57,185 nt of DNA from an uncultured Christensenellaceae bacterium (GTDB taxonomy: Bacteria > Bacillota > Clostridia > Christensenellales > UBA1242), in the NCBI GenBank assembly GCA_910587225.1, contig CAJULT010000005.1, positions 1 to 57,185 of the forward strand, written 5' to 3'. Below the pieces are notes generated by a model, which was given only the letters and a program-made list of their open reading frames with translations, searched no databases and was not told the origin of the DNA. Shown in pieces: positions 50,619-57,185 of this stretch; positions within the stretch are counted from its first letter, which is position 1, and every line of letters starts with the position of its first letter. The position numbers were made by a program, and so were the translations under genes.

Positions 50619-51515
50619 ATGGGACTTTTTAAAAAGATTGGACAGGCACTTAAAAAGACAAGAGAGGCGTTTGCACGTCGAATGGACGCACTTTTAAGCC
50701 ATGGAGAGCTTGATGACGACTTTTATGATGAACTAACAGATATTCTTATTTCTTGCGACATAGGCGTGCGGACAAGCATGGACTTAGTGGAAAGTTTACG
50801 CCAACATGCTCGCAAGGAAAAATTGCGCACGGCTGAGGATGTAAAAGCCGCTCTTCGCGAGATTTTAACAGAGGAATTTGAAAACCTTGTTAAAATTGAA
50901 CTGAAATATCCTTGCATTATCACCATTATTGGCGTAAACGGGGTTGGTAAGACTACCACTATCGGCAAAATGGCAAATTACTTTAAAAATCAGAAAAAAG
51001 AGGTTACTCTTGTTGCAGGCGATACATTTAGGGCAGCTGCAAGTGACCAGTTAACTCAGTGGGCAGAGCGCACAAAAACTCGTATCATTAAACATGCAGA
51101 GGGCGCTGACGCTGCCGCTGTCGTTTATGACGGAATAACAAGCGCGAAAGCAAAAAATACCGATGTGCTACTTGTTGACACAGCTGGTAGACTTCATACT
51201 AAAACCAACCTTATGGAAGAGTTAAAGAAGATTGATAAAGTCATCAATCGTGAATATCCTGATGCGAATAAGTATACCTTTATCGTACTTGACGCAACCA
51301 CAGGGCAGAACGCGCTTAGCCAAATCAAAGCTTTTGACGAGTTTGTTCATATAGACGGAATAGTCCTTACAAAACTTGACGGAACTGCAAAAGGGGGCGT
51401 CATCGTATCTATTGAAAAAGATTACGGACTTCCAGTTGTCTTTATAGGGACAGGTGAGGGCAAGGACGACCTAGAACTTTTTGATAGTAAGGAATTTATA
51501 GAAAATCTGTTTTAA
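50619..51515 (+). CDS. ftsY: Signal recognition particle receptor FtsY
   Basis: 298 residues, directly after the smc stop. It is a compact NG-domain form: helical N domain (about 1-90), P-loop GVNGVGKTTT (105-114), DTFRAAASDQL, LLVDTAGRLHTKTNLMEEL and LTKLDGTAKGG. The acidic A domain of proteobacterial FtsY is absent; the basic N-terminal helix probably contacts the membrane. It receives ribosome-SRP complexes. smc-ftsY linkage is standard in Firmicutes. Confidence 0.97.
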   Translation: MGLFKKIGQALKKTREAFARRMDALLSHGELDDDFYDELTDILISCDIGVRTSMDLVESLRQHARKEKLRTAEDVKAALREILTEEFENLVKIELKYPCIITIIGVNGVGKTTTIGKMANYFKNQKKEVTLVAGDTFRAAASDQLTQWAERTKTRIIKHAEGADAAAVVYDGITSAKAKNTDVLLVDTAGRLHTKTNLMEELKKIDKVINREYPDANKYTFIVLDATTGQNALSQIKAFDEFVHIDGIVLTKLDGTAKGGVIVSIEKDYGLPVVFIGTGEGKDDLELFDSKEFIENLF

Positions 51516-51529
51516 ATAACGAAAACAAT

Positions 51530-51553
51530 AAACGGGCAGTTGCCCGTTTTTTA
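51530..51553 (+). terminator. ftsY terminator
   Basis: AAACGGGCA, loop GT, TGCCCGTTT, then TTT. Confidence 0.85.
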
Positions 51554-51594
51554 TTTATGTTTTTTAAATTTTTGGTTCCTCCCAAGCAGGACAA

Positions 51595-51624
51595 GCAAAA
51601 TTCCCTAAATTTCGACATATATAT
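51595..51624 (+). promoter_or_regulatory. Candidate sigma-E-like promoter of sigK
   Basis: GCAAAATT (51595-51602), 13-base spacer, CATATATAT (51616-51624). It loosely resembles the sporulation sigma-E pattern (ATATT-like -35, CATACAAT-like -10). No housekeeping -35/-10 pair is visible here. The match is weak. Confidence 0.35.
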
Positions 51625-51654
51625 TTCTTATAGCGCAAGCTTTAAGGAGTGTGT

Positions 51655-52359
51655 ATGATTTTTGAAAGCCTTAGTGCATTTTCAAGCAAACTTTATTTTT
51701 TTACATCATTTGTAAATAGCGCGCAGGGGTTTCCTAAACCTCTTAGCAAAGAAGATGAACAAAAGTACCTGCAGCTTAATGCAAAAGGAGATAAAGAGGC
51801 AAGAGATATTCTAATAAACCACAACTTACGATTAGTGGCGCATATTGTAAAAAAATATACTAACTCACTTGAAGCAGATGACCTTATATCAGTCGGCGCG
51901 ATTGGGCTTATAAAGGCAGTTGACAGTTTTGACGCAAGCAAAGGTGCGCTTTTGTCAACCTATGCCTCCCGCTGCATTGAAAACGAAATTTTAATGTTAA
52001 TCCGCTCCAATAAAAGACACAAGGATGTTATCTCTTTAAATTCAGGTTGTAGATGCAAAAATGACGAAGAGGAGCTTGAACTTGAAGATATAATTTCGGT
52101 AGACGGCGATGAGATTGTAGACGCGGTTGAAACTAACTTTATGATGGATAAAGTTCTCGCTCTTATGAAGGAGCATCTTACAGATATAGAACAAAAAGTG
52201 CTTATTATGCGCTTTGGACTTCTTGGGCATGACCAGCTTCCACAAAGAGAGGTTGCAAAGAAATTTGGGTTCTCGCGTTCATATATTTCACGCATTGAGA
52301 ATAAAGCAATTGCGACTTTGCAAAAATATATAGCAACGCAGGAGAGTGAAAAAAAATAA
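51655..52359 (+). CDS. sigK: RNA polymerase sporulation sigma factor SigK
   Basis: 234 residues from ATG 51655 (AAGGAG upstream). The N-terminal stretch FPKPLSKEDEQKYLQLNAKG, region 2 (DKEARDILINHNLRLVAHIVKKY, EADDLISVGAIGLIKAVDSFD, LSTYASRCIENEILMLIRSNKR) and region 4 (FGLLGHDQLPQREVAKKFGFSRSYISRIE) match SigK. The about 20 residues before FPKPL are hydrophobic and could be a pro-sequence for the SpoIVFB-type protease at 30404. The gene is uninterrupted, with no skin element. Confidence 0.88.
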   Translation: MIFESLSAFSSKLYFFTSFVNSAQGFPKPLSKEDEQKYLQLNAKGDKEARDILINHNLRLVAHIVKKYTNSLEADDLISVGAIGLIKAVDSFDASKGALLSTYASRCIENEILMLIRSNKRHKDVISLNSGCRCKNDEEELELEDIISVDGDEIVDAVETNFMMDKVLALMKEHLTDIEQKVLIMRFGLLGHDQLPQREVAKKFGFSRSYISRIENKAIATLQKYIATQESEKK

Positions 52360-52416
52360 AATGTCAAATAAAATTTAATATATTTTAAATATTTTTAAAG
52401 TTTTTTTGATTTTTGC

Positions 52417-52445
52417 TTGCATTTTTAAACTCTTCTTTTTATACT
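52417..52445 (+). promoter_or_regulatory. Promoter of the DAC-like gene
   Basis: TTGCAT (52417-52422), 17-base spacer, TATACT (52440-52445), preceded by a long A/T tract (52360-52410) that may act as an UP element. Confidence 0.7.
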
Positions 52446-52468
52446 AAAATTCTAGAAGGGGGACTGGG

Positions 52469-53830
52469 TTGAACAAAGAAGAGTTTTACAAGATTTGCCA
52501 GAAGTTAATTTTACCGCTTTTTACAGGTTCTTACATTGATGGAGAAGAACCTTCTTCTTTGCGTGATAATGAAATTGCGTACGGCAAGCAAAACTCACTT
52601 TTAATCAAACCTGACAAGTCAGATGAATATCGTCTAGTATTGAAACGCGGACAACCTTTCCAAGCCTTTGAAGTTAACCTTTTAAAGTCAATCATAACAG
52701 AAATCAATATTATCTCTGGCCTTGATTTGAATGACGAAAACTATACCATGACGCTGCAAACGCACGCTATTGAAAAGGCTATTTGTTCCTCAATTACAAC
52801 CGAGGAAGGTGCGTCAACGCTTGTAGGTCTTGTAAACGAAATGTCCTCTTGGGCAAACAGAACTTATGAGGGAAGTAAGGTTGATATAGGTATAATTGTT
52901 AATCAATCAGTTGAAGCGGAAGAGGACTCTCTTCATTTTTCTAACCTACTTGATAAAGACTTTTTCTGTCTGCTTTCGGATGGACGAAATTCCTTTGTAG
53001 AGTTTGATATTAATGGCTATCTTATTGGTCATGTGCAAATAAATAAAATTAAGATGATGCCTACAATCGCGCCGAGAGAGTATGAACAGGTTGCCCGTTA
53101 CTGCAATGACAGACGGATTGGGCTTGTACTTACTCATTCAGGTGATATTCTTATTTTCAAAAATAGACAGCTACTTTTCTCGAAGCGAAGGGGAGTTTGG
53201 AATGTTTATTCTCATGACGAGATAATTCAGCTGCTTTCCTATCGTGGAAACTATTCTTCAAAAGAAATAAGAAAGGCAATTTATTATACCGCACTTGACT
53301 GCGCTTTTGCGTATAGCGGTGGCATTATCGTTTATCTTAACAAAGATATGGAAGAAGCTGCCCTGACCTATATCAACGCAAATGATATTTTGGATGAACG
53401 ATACTATTTAATCAAGAAAAAAATGGAACTTGAAAATGCAAATAAACTTTATAATCTTCCTAGCCTTAAAGCGACAGAAGAGCAGTTTCAGTATGGTTAT
53501 GAACAGTTTTTGAAAGAGCATCACTGCTACAAATCGCAAGCGCTAAGCAAAATTATTGCCGGCAAAAACTTTGCCGAACTTAATCGCAAACTTCGTCAAG
53601 AACTTGTCGCAATGGATGGAGCTACAATTGTAGACTTTGATGGAACAATCATTGCAGTTGGCGCAATTTTGAAGATTGAAGCTGGCAGCGAGGGTGGTGG
53701 TCGTCTTGCAGCCACAACTACGCTAGCTAGATGTGGCAATGCACTTAAAATCTCCCAAGATGGCATCATTCAAGCTTTTACAAGCGATAAACGCTCATCA
53801 AAACCAAAGAACATATTCAATGTAGGGTAA
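52469..53830 (+). CDS. Divergent DAC (DisA_N-like) nucleotide-binding protein
   Basis: 453 residues starting at TTG 52469, with AAGGGGG upstream. The C-terminal 72 residues look like a diadenylate cyclase domain: DGATIVDFDGTIIAVGAIL (DGA at 383-385) and GGGRLAATTTLARCGNALKI (409-428). In canonical DAC enzymes the second motif is RHR; here it is GGR-L. The N-terminal 370 residues are of unknown fold with no membrane segment, and lack the helix-hairpin-helix DNA-binding part of DisA. If active it could make c-di-AMP or another dinucleotide; it may instead only bind nucleotides. It is alone between sigK and rnpB with its own promoter. Confidence 0.65.
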   Translation: MNKEEFYKICQKLILPLFTGSYIDGEEPSSLRDNEIAYGKQNSLLIKPDKSDEYRLVLKRGQPFQAFEVNLLKSIITEINIISGLDLNDENYTMTLQTHAIEKAICSSITTEEGASTLVGLVNEMSSWANRTYEGSKVDIGIIVNQSVEAEEDSLHFSNLLDKDFFCLLSDGRNSFVEFDINGYLIGHVQINKIKMMPTIAPREYEQVARYCNDRRIGLVLTHSGDILIFKNRQLLFSKRRGVWNVYSHDEIIQLLSYRGNYSSKEIRKAIYYTALDCAFAYSGGIIVYLNKDMEEAALTYINANDILDERYYLIKKKMELENANKLYNLPSLKATEEQFQYGYEQFLKEHHCYKSQALSKIIAGKNFAELNRKLRQELVAMDGATIVDFDGTIIAVGAILKIEAGSEGGGRLAATTTLARCGNALKISQDGIIQAFTSDKRSSKPKNIFNVG

Positions 53831-53846
53831 CGCGGGCGGCAACTAG
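53831..53846 (+). repeat. 16-bp direct repeat, copy 1
   Basis: CGCGGGCGGCAACTAG starts right after the stop of the DAC-like gene. The similarity to copy 2 continues for about 8-10 bases with a short gap. Confidence 0.7.
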
Positions 53847-54032
53847 AATTTTTTAACGCGGATACGACCATAGGTCTAGCCGCTAAAATTCGTTTCCCCC
53901 ACGTGCCCCTTTTAGCGACCTTGAAAATTTCGTACCGACAATTTTCGGCGGTCAGTGGTGTCCTTACATTTTTCTCGCCGGGCAGAGCCCTTCCACTCGA
54001 AAAATTTTAGTCCAATATAAAAAATAGAAAAG

Positions 54033-54048
54033 CGCGGGCGGCAACTAG
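54033..54048 (+). repeat. 16-bp direct repeat, copy 2
   Basis: Identical CGCGGGCGGCAACTAG, 202 bases after copy 1. Confidence 0.7.
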
Positions 54049-54068
54049 GATTTTACGCAAAACCTTAA

Positions 54069-54100
54069 TTTATTCATTTTTTCATTTATTCATTATTTCA
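54069..54100 (+). repeat. Four degenerate 8-bp tandem repeats
   Basis: TTTATTCA, TTTTTTCA, TTTATTCA, TTATTTCA in direct succession, just beyond the 3' end of rnpB. Confidence 0.6.
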
Positions 54101-54103
54101 TTA

Positions 54104-54128
54104 AAAAAGACGGCATTGCCGTCTTTTT
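54104..54128 (-). terminator. rnpB terminator
   Basis: AAAAAGACGGC, loop of three, GCCGTCTTTTT; the T-run suits the minus-strand RNA and the hairpin is symmetrical. Confidence 0.85.
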
Positions 54129-54130
54129 CA

Positions 54131-54455
54131 GTTATGTTATAAGCCGAGTTCTGTATTTGACAGTCATCTATCTACGCCGGCAGTTGCCTGCAAGCTCTAG
54201 CGGTACGTTCAAGGCGGGAGAGAACAAGCCCTATTGCCTTTTTGACCTTGCTTCAGGTGGAGTTTACATAGCAAAGACTGTCTCCAGTCTTCCGGTAGGC
54301 TCTTACTCTACCTTTCCATCCTTACCCGCATAGGCGGGCGGTTTATTTCTGTTGCACTAGTCTTGGAGTCGCCTCCACTGGCCGTTAGCCAGCACCCAGT
54401 TCTCTTGAAGCTCGGACTTTCCTCATCTTTCGATGCGACTGTCTGCATAACTGAT
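54131..54455 (-). ncRNA. rnpB: RNase P RNA (M1 RNA)
   Basis: Read on the minus strand, the 5' region holds GATGAGGAAAGTCCGAGCT and the 3' end holds ACAGAACTCGGCTTAT, the hallmark strands of the conserved core that pair as P4 and neighbours. The gene is about 325 nt. It is the catalytic RNA that removes 5' leaders from tRNA precursors, such as the tRNA-Ser at 34935. Ends are set by the promoter (start near 54455) and terminator and are approximate. Confidence 0.93.
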
Positions 54456-54461
54456 ATGTTA

Positions 54462-54490
54462 AGTTTACCATATTCGGCGTTTTAAGTCAA
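54462..54490 (-). promoter_or_regulatory. rnpB promoter
   Basis: Minus strand: TTGACT (54490-54485), 17-base spacer, extended TGG and TAAACT (54467-54462). Confidence 0.75.
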
Positions 54491-54531
54491 GATAATGTTT
54501 GAGAAAACCTAATTTGGTCTATAAATAAGGT

Positions 54532-55758
54532 ATGCAAAAAAAAGAATATATCGAAAAAATGACAAACTTAATTTTAACAAGGCTTCGCTTTCATGCGCCA
54601 ATAATATTTGACGGGGAGGTGGATTACCCTCTACTTGAAGTTATAGGGGTTGATGCAGCCCTACCTATATTTAAATTTGACAAACCATTAACTCCTTTAA
54701 TGGCTGATTGTTTTTTGGCTGCACAAAAACAGTTTGACTTCAATCTTATTACTACCAAAATGCCACTTTGCTCCAAACGCAAGTTAGCATCCTTAAAACA
54801 TTTTACTTTCATCAAAGAAGAAGAGCTAGGCCCATCCCTTATTGAAACTTTGAATAAATTAAATATAAATTATAAGTCTAACTTTACTCTTTCAAAAGAG
54901 GTGGAAAAGGACTTTATAAGATTTGACGGGGCTATGATAGAGCCTGAAACCCGTGATTTTTACCTTTACAAAAAGCTTGCATCGAGTGGAATAATCTATG
55001 AAATGCGGGAGTTTCTTTTAAACGGAAGAAATTATATTGTAAGTTTTACAAACCCATCCAGCGAAAAAAAGAGGGCAAGTTTTGAAATTAATATCGTCCT
55101 GCCAAGAGGGTATTATGCTTTCCAAAGAGAGCGAAATGCAATTCAAATTCAATCTTTAACTTCTCAAAACGCGGCTTACTTTAACTACCATTTCCCATCA
55201 GCAGATTTCCGCTTTTCGCTTATTGATGGTCTTATTTCATCCACTCATGCTTGTATAAATATGAGGCTTGATTTTATCATGCAACCCAAAAGCCAAAGAC
55301 GGCTTTATTTCAACTATGGGGAGAATAAATATTGTCTTACAAACCCTCGTGACCAGGAAAGTTTTTTTAATTTATCGCAACAAAAAATGTTTGACATGTT
55401 TAACATAAAGGTGGTATCACGTGACAAAGCGTTTGAAGAAAACTTTAATCGCTCTTTGCCCCGAAATATATGGCTAAACTGGTTAAATTTCTCTCAAAAT
55501 GAGGAAAGTGAAAATTCTTATTTAAAATTGAAAAATTCTATTGCGTTGAAAACTGAAAAAGGGTGGGTTATTAACGAAGAAAATAAAGCGCTTAAACAGG
55601 TCTGTTTCTTTGAAAATTCGGGCTATAGACGGGTTTTTATAGTGCCGAGTGAACAGCGCTATTTATTTGCCGGCAAGACCAAATATTTTAACTTCACCAC
55701 CATTACAAACGATATTTTTAAAAAAAATAACGAAATATATTTGTCTTTTGGCTCTTAG
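54532..55758 (+). CDS. Hypothetical protein
   Basis: 408 residues, not recognised. No signal peptide, membrane segment or clear nucleotide motif. The middle (about 165-275) is beta-rich (YIVSFTNPSSEKKRASFEIN, RLDFIMQPKSQRRLYFNYG), and FNRSLPRNIWLNW follows near 305. The flavour of the middle is that of beta-sandwich domains of carbohydrate-active proteins, but this is only an impression. TATAAA (54520-54525) lies 6 bases before ATG 54532 with no usable Shine-Dalgarno. It sits between rnpB and rarA. Confidence 0.7.
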   Translation: MQKKEYIEKMTNLILTRLRFHAPIIFDGEVDYPLLEVIGVDAALPIFKFDKPLTPLMADCFLAAQKQFDFNLITTKMPLCSKRKLASLKHFTFIKEEELGPSLIETLNKLNINYKSNFTLSKEVEKDFIRFDGAMIEPETRDFYLYKKLASSGIIYEMREFLLNGRNYIVSFTNPSSEKKRASFEINIVLPRGYYAFQRERNAIQIQSLTSQNAAYFNYHFPSADFRFSLIDGLISSTHACINMRLDFIMQPKSQRRLYFNYGENKYCLTNPRDQESFFNLSQQKMFDMFNIKVVSRDKAFEENFNRSLPRNIWLNWLNFSQNEESENSYLKLKNSIALKTEKGWVINEENKALKQVCFFENSGYRRVFIVPSEQRYLFAGKTKYFNFTTITNDIFKKNNEIYLSFGS

Positions 55759-55769
55759 CATGTTATAAT
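55741..55769 (+). promoter_or_regulatory. Promoter of rarA, probably leaderless
   Basis: TTGTCT (55741-55746), 17-base spacer, extended TGT and TATAAT (55764-55769). The ATG lies 8 bases after the -10. The promoter lies within the end of the preceding gene. Confidence 0.75.
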
Positions 55770-55777
55770 GAGCCATC

Positions 55778-57037
55778 ATGAATAGCAGAATACCTCTTGC
55801 TGAGCGCATGCGTCCAACCTCATTTGAAGAGTTCGTAGGACAGGAGCATGTAGTAGGCAAAAATTGTCTTTTATATCGTGCGATTAAGTATGGAACACTT
55901 GGCAGTTGCATCTTTTTTGGTCCTCCGGGAACTGGAAAAACAACTCTTGCCAATATCATTGCCTCCAACCTTAAAGCAAACTTTATCAGGCTTAATGCGG
56001 TTACTAGCGGGGTGGCTGACGCAAAGGTTGTAATTGAACAGGCTAAGCGTGAGAAACAAATGTTTGGCACTACAACCTTTCTACTACTTGACGAATGTCA
56101 CAGGTGGAGCAAAGCGCAAAGCGACTGCGTACTGCAAGCCATTGAAGAGGGGAGCATAATATTTATAGGCTCAACTACCGAAAATCCTTATACATCAATG
56201 ACAAGAGCGATAGTGTCAAGATGCCGTGTATTTGAATTCAAGCCGCTTACAACAAAAGATATCTTAAAAGCTATGAGAAGAGCGCTTGATGATAAAGATA
56301 AGGGACTTGCGGGTATGCCAGTTGATATTGATGATGAGGCATTGAATTATTTAGCTTTTGCATCTGGCGGTGACCTAAGAAATGCGCTTAATAGTCTTGA
56401 ACTAGCGGTTATGACTACTCCGATTAGCAAGGACAAGAGGATACATATTACAAAAGAAATCGCTGCTCAGTCTACCGACAGGAAAGCTCTTTCAATGGAT
56501 GAGGGCATGTATTATGACAATCTTTCAGCTTTCTGCAAAAGTCTTAGGGGAAGTGATGCCGATGCTGCACTTTATTATGCAATGCGACTTATTAAAGCGG
56601 GTATAGATCCGCTTATAATAGCAAGACGCATGGTTGCACATGCTAGTGAAGATATAGGAATGGCGGACAGTAATGCGCTACTTATTGCTATTTGCGCTTT
56701 GCAGTCTTGTGAGCGGCTCGGGCAACCTGAATGTCTTCTTACTATAAGTCATGCAATCATATACCTTTGCGAAGCGGAGAAATCAAATTCGGTATACAAA
56801 GCAATGCATGCGGCAATGGACGATGTTGATAACAATATTGACAACCACGTGCCAAATCATCTTAAAAATCATCCGTCAACAAACCGCGACGGACATGGCA
56901 AATATTTGTATCCGCATGATTATGGTGGGTATGTAAAGCAGCAATACCTGCCAGATAGTTTAAAAGATAGAATTTACTATACGCCAAGTGGAAATGGGCG
57001 TGAAAAGAACTTAGTACGAAAAAAGGGGAAAAATTAA
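55778..57037 (+). CDS. rarA: Replication-associated recombination protein A (RarA/MgsA AAA+ ATPase)
   Basis: 419 residues. LAERMRPTSFEEFVGQEHVV, Walker A GPPGTGKTT (48-56), Walker B LLLDECHR, sensor GSTTENPYTSM and arginine finger SRCRVFEF are intact, then the tetramer domain (RGSDADAALYYAMRLIKAGIDPL) and C-terminal YLPDSLKDRIYYTPSGNGRE. It acts at stalled replication forks. The residues YPHDYGGYVKQQYLP are typical of the family tail. Confidence 0.96.
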   Translation: MNSRIPLAERMRPTSFEEFVGQEHVVGKNCLLYRAIKYGTLGSCIFFGPPGTGKTTLANIIASNLKANFIRLNAVTSGVADAKVVIEQAKREKQMFGTTTFLLLDECHRWSKAQSDCVLQAIEEGSIIFIGSTTENPYTSMTRAIVSRCRVFEFKPLTTKDILKAMRRALDDKDKGLAGMPVDIDDEALNYLAFASGGDLRNALNSLELAVMTTPISKDKRIHITKEIAAQSTDRKALSMDEGMYYDNLSAFCKSLRGSDADAALYYAMRLIKAGIDPLIIARRMVAHASEDIGMADSNALLIAICALQSCERLGQPECLLTISHAIIYLCEAEKSNSVYKAMHAAMDDVDNNIDNHVPNHLKNHPSTNRDGHGKYLYPHDYGGYVKQQYLPDSLKDRIYYTPSGNGREKNLVRKKGKN

Positions 57038-57038
57038 A

Positions 57039-57185
57039 ATGTTTGGACACAGATGTGACGGAAAAAAGGTAAAAATTGATAATATTATAGATAAAGCAGG
57101 GCCATTTTTTATGCCTATGCGTATTGATGCTGTTAACTATGTTACTGTAAAAGTTCCTTGCAGTGGACTCGATGAATTTATAGTT
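57039..57185 (+). CDS. 2-oxo acid dehydrogenase E2-like acyltransferase, N-terminal 49 residues
   Basis: Runs off the window. ATG 57039 starts 1 base after the rarA stop, with AAAAGGGG upstream. The visible residues (FGHRCDGKKVKIDNI, then FFMPMRIDAVNYV and SGLDEFIV) resemble the start of small clostridial proteins annotated as E2 catalytic-domain acyltransferases. With only 49 residues this is tentative. Confidence 0.45.
   Translation, partial: MFGHRCDGKKVKIDNIIDKAGPFFMPMRIDAVNYVTVKVPCSGLDEFIV

Larger units (their letters stand above)
53831..54130. other. 300-base non-coding stretch with repeats
   Basis: No convincing gene. It is bounded by two copies of CGCGGGCGGCAACTAG (53831 and 54033). 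Between them are an inverted repeat CGCTAAAA (53881-53888) / TTTTAGCG (53910-53917), a GACC-ATA-GGTC hairpin near 53867, GAAAATT/AATTTTC near 53923-53946, and C-rich runs unlike the surroundings. After copy 2 there are four tandem 8-mers of the TTTATTCA type (54069-54100), then the rnpB terminator. It may be a dispersed intergenic repeat or an unrecognised RNA. Confidence 0.55.

Noticed and set aside
53831..54048. Insertion sequence remnant
   Set aside because: No transposase fragment and the terminal repeats are direct rather than inverted; kept only as an unclassified repeat block.
54065..54102. CRISPR array
   Set aside because: The 8-base units are contiguous with no spacers and there are no cas genes.

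Overview
The window is a continuous stretch of a low-GC Firmicutes chromosome. The gene order (rpsO-pnp-ylxY-like-ftsK/spoIIIE, rimO-pgsA-cinA-recA, miaB-mutS-mutL-miaA-ynbB, scpA-scpB, ylbJ-pta-ackA-rpmF-plsX-rnc-smc-ftsY) is the classic Bacillus/Clostridium backbone. sigK, ylbJ, a SpoIVFB-type protease, a SpoIIM-like protein and a DacF-type carboxypeptidase suggest an endospore-former or a recent descendant. pta-ackA suggests acetate-forming fermentation. I infer a member of the Clostridia, probably uncultured; the exact order cannot be named from sequence alone. No phage, insertion sequence, CRISPR array or defence island is visible.

Layout. 1-4617: end of recJ, a (p)ppGpp synthetase whose HD hydrolase half has decayed, hemZ, and a convergent NUDIX gene. 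4704-8169: rpsO, pnp and a YlxY-like deacetylase. 8205-15221: ftsK/spoIIIE, rimO, pgsA, a decayed cinA and recA, tightly overlapped. 15258-18115 (minus): NUDIX and a class A PBP. 18173-26792: miaB (no TRAM domain), mutS, mutL, an unknown gene with a G9 tract, miaA, ynbB. 26859-31649: SpoIIM-like, dacF, scpAB, a 44-residue membrane protein overlapping a SpoIVFB-type protease, and a small helical protein. 31701-37605: class III cyclase, TM2 protein, mnmA, tRNA-Ser, a YgjV-GNAT fusion, amidase, GNAT and a small membrane protein. 37675-39599 (minus): glmM with a stand-alone GlmU acetyltransferase. 39703-42595: rnhA, DUF4364, an unknown gene, ylbJ. 42601-51552: pta, ackA, rpmF, plsX, rnc, smc, ftsY. 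51595-53830: sigK and a divergent DAC-domain protein. 53831-54130: a repeat-bearing non-coding stretch. 54131-54490 (minus): RNase P RNA. 54499-57185: an unknown gene, rarA, and the start of an E2-like acyltransferase gene.

The genes serve RNA processing and tRNA modification (pnp, rnc, rnpB, miaA, miaB, mnmA, rimO), DNA repair and segregation (recJ, recA, mutS, mutL, rarA, ftsK, smc, scpAB), the cell envelope (glmM, glmU, pgsA, plsX, PBP, DacF) and development (sigK, ylbJ, spoIVFB).

The most unusual signals are regulatory or come from domain decay. Eight genes have a -10 box only 5-8 bases before the ATG and no Shine-Dalgarno sequence, so they are probably leaderless. Four promoters share an identical extended -10 12-mer. 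Two loci share a paired TTGCAA box with the same spacing. The tRNA-Ser leader is perfectly complementary to its own D-arm. A divergent DAC-domain protein, a hydrolase-less Rel, a TRAM-less MiaB, a split GlmU and a degenerate CinA are the main protein oddities.
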